A stretch of DNA of 64,000 nt from Anaplasma phagocytophilum str. Webster (lineage in GTDB: Bacteria; Pseudomonadota; Alphaproteobacteria; Rickettsiales; Anaplasmataceae). Position numbers and translations under genes: made by a program. Below the pieces are notes generated by a model. It did not search any database. It worked only from the letters and a program-made list of their open reading frames with translations, and had not been told where the DNA came from. The DNA lies in the NCBI RefSeq assembly GCF_000964685.1, contig NZ_LANS01000001.1:1415408-1479407 (forward strand), given 5' to 3'. Of this stretch, positions 28,815-39,306 are shown one piece after another (within the stretch, counting starts at the first letter, position 1; each line of letters opens with the position of its first letter).

Positions 28815-29498
28815 ATGCGTTTTTCGGGGTTTATCGTGAGTGATGCTGGATGTGAAGACTTGACCGATGCTCTGTGTTGGGAAAGTGTAGAGAAAGTAGC
28901 TCGTCCCCTCGAAAGAAATAACAGGGTTCTTTTCGCACCACAAACGGTGTTTTGCAATACGGAGTGCGAAAGAGCGCATCATAAAGTATTGCCTACCAAT
29001 CGTATTTCTAGACCTAGTACACGTCAGATAGTGTATGACAGGTCAGATGTACTGTTGTCTTCTCTTGATAATGCCAAGGGCCTTGGAGAAAAAAGCGTAG
29101 TTAATGCCTCTCAATGCACTGAAGATCAGGGGATCCTATCTGCCATAGCGCACAGGATGAAGTTAAAGGTGGACAAGGGAAAGTTTCGTATCGACAATGT
29201 TATTGACTTGCACGGTTATACAACTGATGTCGCTTACGATCTACTAGCAGATTTTATTATAATGAGCTTTCAATCCGCCCATAAGTGCGTCTTGGTAATT
29301 ACGGGTTGGGGAAGTAAACAATCTGGAGAAAATGCTTTGCGGAGGAGTTTGTATAAGTGGCTACAAAGCGATAAAATAGTAAACATGGTTCTTTACTATA
29401 CGCGTGCTGTTCCCGAGCACGGTGGGAGGGGTGCTTTTTATGTTCTGCTCAGATCAAAGCACAAAATATCCAAATTAATGCAACGGACAGAGTTGTAA
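28815..29498 (+). CDS. Smr-domain protein
   Basis: The C-terminal half (about residues 130-220) is an Smr domain: IDLHGYTTDVAYDLLADF supplies the D-x-H-G motif, VLVITGWGSKQSG the TGxG-like loop, and VPEHGGRGAFYVLLR the end. Smr domains bind or cut nucleic acid; small stand-alone forms in alphaproteobacteria have no well-defined role. The N-terminal 120 residues are unrecognised. ATG 28815 is used; it follows rpoZ on the same strand by 149 bases. Confidence 0.85.
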   Translation: MRFSGFIVSDAGCEDLTDALCWESVEKVARPLERNNRVLFAPQTVFCNTECERAHHKVLPTNRISRPSTRQIVYDRSDVLLSSLDNAKGLGEKSVVNASQCTEDQGILSAIAHRMKLKVDKGKFRIDNVIDLHGYTTDVAYDLLADFIIMSFQSAHKCVLVITGWGSKQSGENALRRSLYKWLQSDKIVNMVLYYTRAVPEHGGRGAFYVLLRSKHKISKLMQRTEL

Positions 29499-29519
29499 AT
29501 CTATATAGATCCCTAGCCA

Positions 29520-29599
29520 TAGGTAAATTCGCTGTTCTTCGTCCTCAGCGCGTGCTAAACCGTTGGTATTTCACCTATAGCCTTACAAACCCAAATTAC
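29520..29599 (+). repeat. about 80-bp repeat, copy 2 of 2
   Basis: Second copy of the element at 26836-26912, just after the Smr gene and 77 bases before the 558-bp tandem repeats. Confidence 0.88.
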
Positions 29600-29676
29600 C
29601 TACTACGGCATGGATCAGAGAAATCTAAATAACTGAAGATAAACGCTAAATCTAAAACTGAAAAGCAAAACGTTTT

Positions 29677-31551
29677 ACCTATCTCGCTATAGAAGGAGAT
29701 TATAATCTCGATAAAGTATGCTCGTAATCTTGATAAAGTGGTACACATAATCTGCAGTACATGCTTCTATGAAAACCACAGTTCTTTCAGCATGCATCAA
29801 GGAATCTACATAACTGAAGATTAGCACCGAATTTAACACCGCACACGATATATTGCGCTTATCACTTATAGAAGCAGGTTACAATACCATGACAAAGTAC
29901 GTATGGAAGGTCACCCCAGTTAGTTCATCACGTATTCGAAACAGCAATACTCTCTGGAAGATACAGAATGGTCAGATGTTTAGTAAGTTCAACATCTTGT
30001 AGTAAACGGTGATGCCTTAGTTCATCTTCTTCGGTAAAAGGAAAAACACCTGGAATTATGAATATGACACCGTATACATGCGGTGCAAGAGTGCTCTATA
30101 GGGTATAGTATAAAAATACAAACAGTGGACGGAGTTCTATAAGAAACTTCATATAAACGTAGCATACACAACTTCCCCTCTACCTTATTTTCTTCTGGTG
30201 ATCTATGAATCTAAAATCGAAAACAGAATGTTCCACCTATCTCGCTATAGAAGGAGATTATAATCTCGATAAAGTATGCTCGTAATCTTGATAAAGTGGT
30301 ACACATAATCTGCAGTACATGCTTCTATGAAAACCACAGTTCTTTCAGCATGCATCAAGGAATCTACATAACTGAAGATTAGCACCGAATTTAACACCGC
30401 ACACGATATATTGCGCTTATCACTTATAGAAGCAGGTTACAATACCATGACAAAGTACGTATGGAAGGTCACCCCAGTTAGTTCATCACGTATTCGAAAC
30501 AGCAATACTCTCTGGAAGATACAGAATGGTCAGATGTTTAGTAAGTTCAACATCTTGTAGTAAACGGTGATGCCTTAGTTCATCTTCTTCGGTAAAAGGA
30601 AAAACACCTGGAATTATGAATATGACACCGTATACATGCGGTGCAAGAGTGCTCTATAGGGTATAGTATAAAAATACAAACAGTGGACGGAGTTCTATAA
30701 GAAACTTCATATAAACGTAGCATACACAACTTCCCCTCTACCTTATTTTCTTCTGGTGATCTATGAATCTAAAATCGAAAACAGAATGTTCCACCTATCT
30801 CGCTATAGAAGGAGATTATAATCTCGATAAAGTATGCTCGTAATCTTGATAAAGTGGTACACATAATCTGCAGTACATGCTTCTATGAAAACCACAGTTC
30901 TTTCAGCATGCATCAAGGAATCTACATAACTGAAGATTAGCACCGAATTTAACACCGCACACGATATATTGCGCTTATCACTTATAGAAGCAGGTTACAA
31001 TACCATGACAAAGTACGTATGGAAGGTCACCCCAGTTAGTTCATCACGTATTCGAAACAGCAATACTCTCTGGAAGATACAGAATGGTCAGATGTTTAGT
31101 AAGTTCAACATCTTGTAGTAAACGGTGATGCCTTAGTTCATCTTCTTCGGTAAAAGGAAAAACACCTGGAATTATGAATATGACACCGTATACATGCGGT
31201 GCAAGAGTGCTCTATAGGGTATAGTATAAAAATACAAACAGTGGACGGAGTTCTATAAGAAACTTCATATAAACGTAGCATACACAACTTCCCCTCTACC
31301 TTATTTTCTTCTGGTGATCTATGAATCTAAAATCGAAAACAGAATGTTCCACCTATCTCGCTATAGAAGGAGATTATAATCTCGATAAAGTATGCTCGTA
31401 ATCTTGATAAAGTGGTACACATAATCTGCAGTACATGCTTCTATGAAAACCACAGTTCTTTCAGCATGCATCAAGGAATCTACATAACTGAAGATTAGCA
31501 CCGAATTTAACACCGCACACGATATATTGCGCTTATCACTTATAGAAGCAG
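29677..31551. repeat. 558-bp tandem repeat, three full units plus a partial fourth
   Basis: Units begin at 29677, 30235 and 30793 (ACCTATCTCGCTATAGAAGG); the partial fourth runs 31351-31551. The full units look identical. At 31551 the array leaves the repeat and enters the 1455-bp duplicate also found at 23411. Each unit is stop-rich and I see no gene. Only the first 200 bases or so of the unit exist at the 23.4-kb copy. Confidence 0.96.
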
Positions 31552-32792
31552 ATTAATATACTGTTCAGGTACGTAAGTAACCTAAACACAGTTCATTCAC
31601 ATATAAAAAAATGACATTCGGATATCAGCTATGAACCTAAGCGTTAAATGCATACTAAGAAAAGACAGAGCATTTGCTGCCACATATACCACACCACTAC
31701 AGACATTTCATACTGCTGACATATCTCGTGCTAGAGAGATATCTATCAATTCTCTTCGTAGAAAGAACTATTTTTTAAGTAGTTGTGGTTGGCACAATAA
31801 TTTGTACTGAGAGTAGGTTTTATATCCTGAGGGATTGGCTTTCTCATTACTTGATAACTTCAAGTGTGTTTATCTTTTTCAGGATATATACCGAAAATGT
31901 TTATGCAGTTATTTCTAAAACCGTAAAAGTTTCTAACTCTCTCATATATTATAGGGTTTACGCACAAGCGCATGTCTAACGTGCTCTTGTGGCTTATATC
32001 GGCTATTGCTAGTCTTCTATTGTATTACAGAATTTACCTATACAACAGTGGTGTTACGTACTGGTGGATCGAGTCTTATAGGCGGGTATATATTCCACAC
32101 AAAAGTCTACATTGATTCCAGAATTACTTACGGAGTGTGCTAGAATCTTGCGGCTTTAAAGTGTGCAGAACACGGTTATATCCATACTGCGCTCACGGTA
32201 TCAAGATAGCAATCCTATAGCAATAATGAAGTTTAGAACGTTGTGATCATTTACTGATGCGGCACAAGGCAAGATGTGTAGTAGGTATGCTGGAGTCTTA
32301 AACAGCAGGATAAAAAATGCAATATCTACAAAAATTCCCATTGCAAAGATAATGTTCTGCGTGAAAGAGCAGTTTCAGTTGTGGTAAGAGATAAGAAGAC
32401 GTAGATGAGTTATCTGCAACAACACTGCGAATAAGGTATCAATGGCGCATAAACAATTCGAGAATGCCATACCCTATACTGCCGCAATAGTGGGTTATAC
32501 ATTAATTACTTGTAGCCTTTCCATGGCGACATTGAATTGAATAACCTAAAGTTTTGCTGCAAATCCACCGGCTGATATGCCACCTTCCCTTTACGGAAGT
32601 CATATCGTATCTCTTCGTAACCCGTGAGCGGAAAGTCCTTTAGCATTGGGTGACCTCGAAACCCGTAGTCTGTGAGAATACGCCTCAGATCAGGATGATC
32701 ACTAAACTCGATGCCATACATATCGTAAACTTCGCGCTCAAACCACCCCGCGGATCCAAAAACTGAAGTTACAGAAGGTATAATACTTCCCT
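31338..32792. repeat. 1455-bp direct repeat, copy 2
   Basis: Near-identical to 23411-24865. Its left edge coincides with the last unit junction of the 558-bp array and its right edge cuts nuoC in mid-gene (shared bases end TTCCCT, then GTTATATG here against CAGTCAGC in nuoC). Confidence 0.95.
32506..32792 (-). pseudogene. nuoC: truncated nuoC copy (C-terminal 95 codons)
   Basis: Identical to the 3' part of nuoC at 24579-24865. It keeps the stop codon but lacks the N-terminal half; the methionine in VYDMYGIEF opens a 71-codon frame. No upstream nuoA/B accompanies it. Confidence 0.95.
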
Positions 32793-34016
32793 GTTATATG
32801 CCCTCCCTTGCTAATCTGGTAATAGAGTCAAAAGTATCCCTTTAGGAAAGATTTTGCTCAAGCCACTACCCTGCAAAAACTCACAGTACACTTTTTGCCG
32901 TCAATCAGACTACTATGTCCCATCCTTAACCCCTAACGACTGAAGTCAACACGACTTCCTACACAAATTGACTACAAGATATGCCAACGAAAGCGCGGAG
33001 CAATCCTCCATATCATGTTGTTCGTGAAAAAATACCAGCTTGCACACAGAAGGTACTCCACATGAAATAAACCCCTGTACAACTAAGTGCTGCTGCAGAC
33101 TAGAAGAAGCCTTCACATATCAAGCTATAGCTCTGAAAAATGGATCTGAAAAATTCTTAGGTAGGCATAAACATATTCGTACAGGCATTACGTTCTGTTA
33201 ATACTTTTCGCTACCTTCCCTTTATGGAAAAGCCATACCAGACTACTAATGCCGGCGCATGCATATAGAAAAGGAAATTATTCAACCACACTAAATCCCC
33301 AAAAGTTGAATAAATAGTATCTATACCGCTTACTCATGCGACTCACTGCATGATTTTAGCCTGAAGCATATGAGACAATAGCTGGAAACTTTGATCTAAT
33401 TACTCCCATAGAACAGAAATGTCTCTGTCAGGGCACCAGAACTGTGTAAACTGAAAAATAACAAGATAAGGCAATGCATACCCACTATAGAAACTCACTA
33501 CAAATTTCCCATGATACCACATTGCACATCACTACAGCACCACGTCTACTAAAAGTACTATGTCACCAAAACTGAAAATCTCACACTAATAGTTAGATAG
33601 TGTTTCGGAAAAAACCTGCCTTGAACTCATGTATCCAGTGGACACAACCCAACTTGGAGAGTCTAGCTCTGCACTTTTGCGCGCTAAATCACCACATCAC
33701 TAGGCAAACCATACCCTGAAATTCTCACCACAAACACCACCCCGCCATGGAAACAGGAAGTGCAGTAACAGAGCCTCCAACTGCCAGCCTTGCATCTTTA
33801 TGTAACTCTATAGCTCAACAAGACTCCTTGTAAGAACGCGGACACGCCTGCAAGAGTCTCCCCCTACCCTGCCTATAGCATTACAGATCACACAAAACCA
33901 CCCGACGTGCGTTCTCTCACCGACACTCAAGACAGGTGCGAAGCCATAGCCAACAACATACTATACGCACGTGCAACGCCCACCGAGAGACCACGCCGCA
34001 GAACACTTACTACGAA
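32793..34016. other. spacer with strong C-over-G bias toward its right end
   Basis: No gene is recognised. From about 33590 the plus strand is unusually C-rich and G-poor, which continues through the minus-strand rpmJ gene; the bias could reflect decayed minus-strand coding sequence downstream of rpmJ. Confidence 0.35.
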
Positions 34017-34145
34017 CTAGTACCCCTGACGAGCCTTAAATCTTGGCTTTTTCTTGTTGATTACGTACACGCGGCCCTTCCGGCGCACTATCTTACAGTC
34101 CCTATCTCTGCTCTTAGCAGACTTCAAAGACCCCATAACTTTCAC
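34017..34145 (-). CDS. rpmJ: ribosomal protein L36
   Basis: A 42-residue minus-strand gene starting GTG at 34143-34145 and ending TAG. The product begins [17 protein letters not shown] and continues [19 protein letters not shown] to KARQGY, which is the L36 family pattern including the RRKGRVYVI core. The cysteine is retained at position 17 but the usual zinc-type C-x2-C set is absent, as in the C-minus form of L36. A G-rich ribosome site (GGGG) lies about 7 bases upstream. Overlapping plus-strand frame 33936-34196 is a shadow of this gene. Confidence 0.93.
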   Translation of the reverse strand: MKVMGSLKSAKSRDRDCKIVRRKGRVYVINKKKPRFKARQGY

Positions 34146-34174
34146 AACATACCCCACGCCTACAACAAACGCAG

Positions 34175-34204
34175 AGTATCTCAATATTTACTATAGATCG
34201 TCAA
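34175..34204 (-). promoter_or_regulatory. candidate promoter for rpmJ
   Basis: Minus strand TTGACG (34199-34204), 18-base spacer, GATACT (34175-34180), 30 bases before the rpmJ start. Confidence 0.45.
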
Positions 34205-34212
34205 GAGAAAAT

Positions 34213-34356
34213 CTAGCCTTCTCTCACCAATAAATTGCCAATGATACCATACTGGCACATCAAGTTAAATGGCACCATAACAAAGGTAGCTGCAGAGCTA
34301 AAGTACTCGTATGTTGCATACTCCGGCTCGTATTCGTGCACTATCTCGATATAGGA
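34213..34356 (-). other. short protein-like frame upstream of rpmJ
   Basis: The minus strand is open for 48 codons: SYIEIVHEYEPEYATYEYF, then SSAATFVMVPFNLMCQYG and a stop at 34213-34215, just before the rpmJ promoter. GTG 34341 could start a 42-residue peptide. It reads like the tail of a membrane protein but is not recognised. Confidence 0.3.
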
Positions 34357-34493
34357 TGTTTTACTCTACAAATAATTAATTTATTTATTTTTTAGTTGAA
34401 AATATTAAAAATTTAATACAGGATTCCGCAGGGCGCTTCTCTTAGGTTTTCCGTTGGAAAAGTGCAAATACTGTTCGTAGAGAGGGGGAGCTT

Positions 34494-35171
34494 GTGCTGG
34501 ATTTTTCACATATGTCTGTTGCATTGCCGTACTTAAGAGCTTTGACTCCTGTAGAATATAACATAGGCTATACGAGAAATGTTGCGTTTTCTGACCCCTT
34601 TAATGTGGGATATAAATCGCAAATGGCTAACTGGAGCTTCACTGCTTCGATGTTATGGCCAATATTTAACGGTAAGTACTATCACGAATTTGAGCTTCAT
34701 AGCGCTAAAGCTGTACCATCATTGAACGTTGATACTCAGCATGGTTTTGGCATAATCAAGGCGATGAGGAATGTATACGGAATACACGACTTATCTGCAT
34801 CATCCGCTGAGAATATGCTCACCATAAGGTCTACGGCTGCGTCTTACGGTTTTTATAGGTATCACCCAATAAACGAGTCATCGAGCTTATATGTTGGCAC
34901 TGGAATTGGCATTGCTAAAATACTACAATACCAGGGATTCAGAAGGAATTCTGAGGACTTATTCGGTATAGTAAAAAACTTTAGATTGGGTATAGTACAC
35001 AAATTTATTTCTGGATTGTCTGCTTATGTAGGGTATACCTACAGGATTACCTCTTGGAAGTATAAAAGCGACACAATATACGATCAGGATGGTAATAGCA
35101 TCACGTATGATCTGCAGAACTTTGAATTCTCTACCCATGGCTTAGACCTAGGCGTAAGATTTTCCATGTAA
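34494..35171 (+). CDS. outer-membrane beta-barrel protein, Msp2/OMP-1 superfamily-like, without signal peptide
   Basis: The 225 residues alternate in the manner of barrel strands (SSLYVGTGIGIA, NFRLGIVHKFISGLSAYVGYTY) and end in LDLGVRFSM, an aromatic-type terminal strand typical of outer-membrane porins; the layout resembles the C-terminal part of the surface antigen 2 family of Anaplasma and Ehrlichia. The frame opens only 48 bases before GTG 34494, ahead of which is a stop, and no signal peptide is encoded. So this is either a 5'-truncated gene or a remnant, unless the true start is disrupted. AT-rich sequence lies upstream (34370-34420). The family is moderately certain, the functional state is not. 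Confidence 0.6.
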   Translation: MLDFSHMSVALPYLRALTPVEYNIGYTRNVAFSDPFNVGYKSQMANWSFTASMLWPIFNGKYYHEFELHSAKAVPSLNVDTQHGFGIIKAMRNVYGIHDLSASSAENMLTIRSTAASYGFYRYHPINESSSLYVGTGIGIAKILQYQGFRRNSEDLFGIVKNFRLGIVHKFISGLSAYVGYTYRITSWKYKSDTIYDQDGNSITYDLQNFEFSTHGLDLGVRFSM

Positions 35172-35510
35172 AAATGTGTATACGCAGCTCAAGTACCCGC
35201 AATTCATCTTTAGCGTGAATAACATATGCTCATGCCTATGCTTACAGCGCCTTTTTTGCTACGAAGCATAATTTTGGCAGTTGTACTCCGCCTATGCTGT
35301 GGAAGAGAGAATGACATTATGTCACGTGTTATCACGCTGGATTATTTTAAGAAATATCAACATTCATTTTGGCGATGCTATATGGTAAAAAAAGCGTTTT
35401 ATATGTGTATTACGCTTAGGAATCGCATCCTTGGTAAAAGATCGACTTGACATGCTCAGTAGCTTACTATCTAACATCCTAATACATAATTAAAACGTTT
35501 AGTGTGCGGT
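35172..35510. other. spacer before xthA
   Basis: A 74-codon frame (35226-35450) with a hydrophobic start (FLLRSIILAVVLRLCC) has no recognised family; the remainder shows no gene. Confidence 0.35.
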
Positions 35511-36332
35511 ATGATCAGAGTAATAACATGGAATGTCAATTCGATAAGAAAAAGAATAGAGCACCTGTGTAGTGTGCTATCAGAGCACAGTATAGACGTT
35601 GCTATGCTACAAGAAATCAAGTGCACAAATGAGCAATTCCCTTTCGTTGAGCTAGAAGCACTAGGTTATAAATGCTACGTGCATGGTCAGAAATCTAGAA
35701 ATGGAGTTGCGATAATAAGTAAGTTGCCCGTAGTAGAAGTAGTTTCCTACAGCGTTTTAGACGAAGGAAAGGAGTTGGAAAGCGCAGGAAGTTATTCATC
35801 TGAGGAATCAAGATATATAGAGTGTACACTGGAGTGTACTGGGAATAAGAAAATAAGAGTAGTGAGCGTCTACGTTCCCAACGGGCAGGAGGTAGAATCT
35901 GAGACGTTTTTCTATAAATTGAAATTCCTGGAACATCTGAAGGACAGATTGTTAAACATCATGAAAACAGAGGACTTCCTCATTGCTGGGGGTGACTTCA
36001 ATGTTGCACCTGAAGAGATAGACGTGCACGATCCTAAAGCTCTTGATGGCAGGCTATGCTTTCATATTTTAGAGCGTGCTAAATTCAGAGAAATTCTAAA
36101 TAACGGTATAGTGGATATTTTTCGCACTTTTGTGGGTATTGATAGAAAAGAGTTTAGTTGGTGGAATTACAGAGAAGGCGGATGGCAGAATAATAGAGGT
36201 CTTAGAATAGACGCTCTGCTATCTTCTCCTCAAATCGCTGATAAAGTTCTAGATTGTTCTATACTATCGAAGGTTAGAGGTTGGGATACTCCTTCGGATC
36301 ATGCTCCGGTTATGGGCGACATAGATGTCTAA
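35511..36332 (+). CDS. xthA: exodeoxyribonuclease III (AP endonuclease)
   Basis: This enzyme nicks DNA at abasic sites and has 3' exonuclease activity in base excision repair. ATG 35511 gives MIRVITWNVNSIRKR, the usual start; GTG 35502 is three codons upstream. Catalytic landmarks are all present: LQEIKC (metal-binding Glu), VVSVYVPNG, GGDFNVAPEEIDVHDP, YREGGWQNNRGLRID and the terminal SDHAPV with the catalytic His. Length of 273 residues is normal. It appears monocistronic. Confidence 0.96.
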   Translation: MIRVITWNVNSIRKRIEHLCSVLSEHSIDVAMLQEIKCTNEQFPFVELEALGYKCYVHGQKSRNGVAIISKLPVVEVVSYSVLDEGKELESAGSYSSEESRYIECTLECTGNKKIRVVSVYVPNGQEVESETFFYKLKFLEHLKDRLLNIMKTEDFLIAGGDFNVAPEEIDVHDPKALDGRLCFHILERAKFREILNNGIVDIFRTFVGIDRKEFSWWNYREGGWQNNRGLRIDALLSSPQIADKVLDCSILSKVRGWDTPSDHAPVMGDIDV

Positions 36333-36947
36333 TGTGGGTTCATGTGCTTAATTCTTGGTGCTATTTGGGGTTTTGATACGTATAAGTTGTGGGGTGTCTT
36401 GACTCTCTTATGAGGTGTTTTTAAGGTATTGCTCCTTTACAATTGATAGGTATGTATAAGGCAGCTTTTGAGGCATGTGTTCAGTACCTGACAATTGATT
36501 CAGGAGTCATCTAGCGGTGAGATAATGCGATTTTGGCAGGATCTATTAGACCTGTGTCTGCTTGGATCAGTGATTTTTCATTATGTACTGACGTGGAATA
36601 GATACAATTCGCTATTGTAGTACAATAGATACGTACTGTTTTGTCTCTAGATCCGCGATGGCTTTTTCATTCGCTCTTTTTCAGCTGCTTCATACTTTGC
36701 ACTTAGATGGTTCAAAGCTAGATCTATAGCATCTATCTACTCTAATAGGGGGAGCGTGTTGTATTTGCTAGTGATTTGCGAAGAGGGACGACGGGTGAGA
36801 ATATTCATGTGGATTGTACGCACCATGTACTAAGGTTGGAGTCAGTTATTAGATAAGCGAAGGTTGATAGTATTGAGGGCAAACCTTGTTCTCGGATAAA
36901 TCTTTAGCAATTATTGGGGTATTGGGCGGCAATATTAAGAACTGCCT
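36333..36947. other. spacer between xthA and rlmE
   Basis: No gene is clear. The minus strand around 36660-36755 reads IDAIDLALNHLSAKYEAAE and KERMKK, a protein-like helix that may be a remnant of an unknown gene. Confidence 0.35.
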
Positions 36948-37706
36948 GTGAATTTTGGAGCCATGAGGAGTTCAAATCTCACAACTACAGTACATTTTCT
37001 ATCACCTGTTTTCGCAGCTTTTTTTCCTTCGCATGGTACAGAGCAAGAAGATGCCCCTATAGTAAGGGTAAAGACGGCAAAGGGAAGGAAGATATCTTCT
37101 ACGAATTGGATACGTAGACAGGTAAATGACCAGTACGTATCACTTGCCAAGAAAGAGGGGTATAGATCAAGATCAGCGTATAAACTTATAGAGATTAATG
37201 ATAAGTTTAAGATCCTGCAACGCGGGAGGTTTGTCCTGGATTTAGGTTCTAGCCCTGGAGGATGGGCTCAAGTTGCCTCTAAGAATACTGCTATTATCGA
37301 CAGCACCGAACCAACCGTTGTGGCGGTAGACATTCAGAGTATGAAAGACATACACAATGTGTCATTTGTGCAATGTGACATTGATAGTGATCACGACCTA
37401 TTGAATGAAAAATTAAGCGGAAGAAAGTTCGACGTGGTACTGTCGGATATGGCTCCGAAGTCCTGCGGTCACAGGCAGGTTGATCACGCTAACATAATAA
37501 ACTTATGTGAACTTGCAAGAGATATAGCTTTGGAATACTTGAATCCTAATGGAAGTTTTGTGACAAAGCTGCTACACGGTGAATATGAGCAAGAGTTTAG
37601 GCGTTCTATAATGACGCATTTTGGTGTAGTTTCTTACTTCAAGCCCAAGTCGAGTAGGAAAGATTCCTCAGAAATCTATCTAGTAGCTCTGAAGTTTAAA
37701 GGATAG
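36948..37706 (+). CDS. rlmE: 23S rRNA 2'-O-ribose methyltransferase RlmE (FtsJ/RrmJ)
   Basis: RlmE methylates U2552 of 23S rRNA using S-adenosylmethionine. The methyltransferase fold is complete: [14 protein letters not shown], the SAM loop [16 protein letters not shown], and the K-D-K-E catalytic set in [25 protein letters not shown] and [11 protein letters not shown]. The start is uncertain: ATG 36948 gives 252 residues, ATG 36963 gives 247; either adds about 40 residues before the core. All but the first 110 bases is duplicated, inverted, at 40345-41002. Confidence 0.93.
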   Translation: MNFGAMRSSNLTTTVHFLSPVFAAFFPSHGTEQEDAPIVRVKTAKGRKISSTNWIRRQVNDQYVSLAKKEGYRSRSAYKLIEINDKFKILQRGRFVLDLGSSPGGWAQVASKNTAIIDSTEPTVVAVDIQSMKDIHNVSFVQCDIDSDHDLLNEKLSGRKFDVVLSDMAPKSCGHRQVDHANIINLCELARDIALEYLNPNGSFVTKLLHGEYEQEFRRSIMTHFGVVSYFKPKSSRKDSSEIYLVALKFKG

Positions 37707-37715
37707 TGCATGCTA
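37058..37715 (+). repeat. 658-bp inverted repeat, left arm (in rlmE)
   Basis: Reverse complement of 40345-41002 with no difference found by eye and a constant coordinate sum of 78060. It covers rlmE from codon about 37 to nine bases past its stop. Confidence 0.95.
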
Positions 37716-37758
37716 ATAGAGTTTAAAGCTTCTCAAATACTGCATGGAAGCTCAGAAG

Positions 37759-38219
37759 CAGGTTTAACTTTTTGTTTAGGACGCCAAGAGAGACGAGCAG
37801 TCACACCATCAGAAAACTTCTCATACAAAGCATCTCTGATTCTGCCAAAATCTTCACAACTTGGCAAGTAACGTGATACTCCTTCTCCGCGCCATTATCG
37901 TGTTCTTCAAGATCTATAGCACCGAGGCTAGTAGCCTCATCAAAAATCACATCAAAGCTTCCAACCTGCGAAGCACCATAAACTATTAGCCCCACATGAT
38001 CAAACAGATAACTTATGCTTCCTCTCTCTCCGAGCTTTCCTCCGTGCCGCGTAAATATATGGCGTAGCTCCCCAGCAGTGCGATTTCTATTGTTGCTCAA
38101 AGCATGCACTACTATAGCGACACTACCAGGACCATAACCTTCATACGTTATTTCCTCATAGCTATCATCAGCCTCATTGCCCTGAGCGCTTCGTATAGCA
38201 GCTTCTATACGGTCTTTAG
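37759..38219 (-). pseudogene. yebC: truncated yebC copy with frameshift
   Basis: Reverse complement of 60291-60751 within yebC. It encodes [20 protein letters not shown] and following residues faithfully, but a 2-base insertion (GTTGTGAAG for GTTGAAG) breaks the frame after residue about 120, and both ends of the gene are missing. It begins 43 bases past the left inverted-repeat arm. Confidence 0.94.
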
Positions 38220-38226
38220 AAGGCAA

Positions 38227-38565
38227 TATACCTCCTCTCGAACATTAACAAACTGATAGCTAGGAATTTTGAAATAATGTATACCACACAAAAGCTACTG
38301 ACGTAGATTTTAAAAAGTATGTAACTATGCGCTCAAAAAGTGCATACAGTTATAGCCAACTACGCACAGTGTAGAGTAAACTCAGCGGCTCTAGAGCACT
38401 ATACTTAAAAAAACATAGCATTTCACAGCCTGTATCAGAAGAGAATTAAATTAGATACGGCCCCGCATACTGCCTCTTCAAGTAAAGCTAAGCAGTTTCT
38501 TCAGATTTCAACAAAAAACATAATATACTCCGAGCTTTTTGTGTCGCGCATATTACCTTCGTTCG
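38227..38565. other. spacer downstream of truA
   Basis: No gene or RNA seen. Confidence 0.4.
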
Positions 38566-39306
38566 TTAATAGTCAACTCTTGTTAGATAAAGACCATGGG
38601 CTGGTGCTGTGATTCCTGCAGCTGCTCTATCCTTCTTTTCTAGTATTTCCAGTACATGTGCAGGTGGATATAGCCCCATGCCGCATTCCACAAAGGTACC
38701 CACTGTTATTCTCACCTGCTTATGTAGAAATGACTGAGCCGATATATTAATGTTTATTTCCTCTTCTGCTGCGATGATGTCTATACTATCCACTGTTTTG
38801 ATTGAAGACTTAGATTGGCAATCTTTGGCGCGAAAGCTGGCAAAATCGTGCTTTCCGACAATGTAAGACGCTGCTTCACGCATATTTTCTACATTTAACC
38901 TTTTTGGAACATGCCACATTCTCATTAAATCAATACATAGAGGAGCCTCTCTATTCGAGATTTTATATGTGTAGTGGCGCTTTTTTGCAGAAAACCTTGC
39001 ATGAAACTCCTCATCAACCCGTTCTAACTGCAATATTGACACCTTTTCATTGCGTAGATAGTGATTGAGCGCATTCTTTATAACGTAATCCTCACGGGAA
39101 ACCTTCAGGTCAAAATGTACGACCTGACCTGTTGCATGCACTCCTGCATCCGTCCTTCCTGCTGCGTAAACTATCACACTCTGTTGACAGAACTCTTTGA
39201 TAGAGCGCTCTATAGATTCCTGAACTGACTTTCCTACCACTCCGTGTTGCCTCTGCCAGCCTATAAAGGAAGTGCCCTCGTATTCTACAACTGCTTTATA
39301 TCTCAT
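38566..39306 (-). CDS. truA: tRNA pseudouridine synthase A
   Basis: TruA makes pseudouridine at positions 38-40 of tRNA anticodon arms. The 246-residue protein has [15 protein letters not shown] at the start, the catalytic Asp in [45 protein letters not shown] and [17 protein letters not shown]. Its ATG overlaps the pyrB stop by 4 bases, so it is translated downstream of pyrB. Confidence 0.96.
   Translation of the reverse strand: MRYKAVVEYEGTSFIGWQRQHGVVGKSVQESIERSIKEFCQQSVIVYAAGRTDAGVHATGQVVHFDLKVSREDYVIKNALNHYLRNEKVSILQLERVDEEFHARFSAKKRHYTYKISNREAPLCIDLMRMWHVPKRLNVENMREAASYIVGKHDFASFRAKDCQSKSSIKTVDSIDIIAAEEEININISAQSFLHKQVRITVGTFVECGMGLYPPAHVLEILEKKDRAAAGITAPAHGLYLTRVDY

Noticed and set aside
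33936..34196. 86-codon plus-strand frame
   Set aside because: It is antisense to rpmJ, whose product is clearly a ribosomal protein; composition of the plus frame has no family signal.
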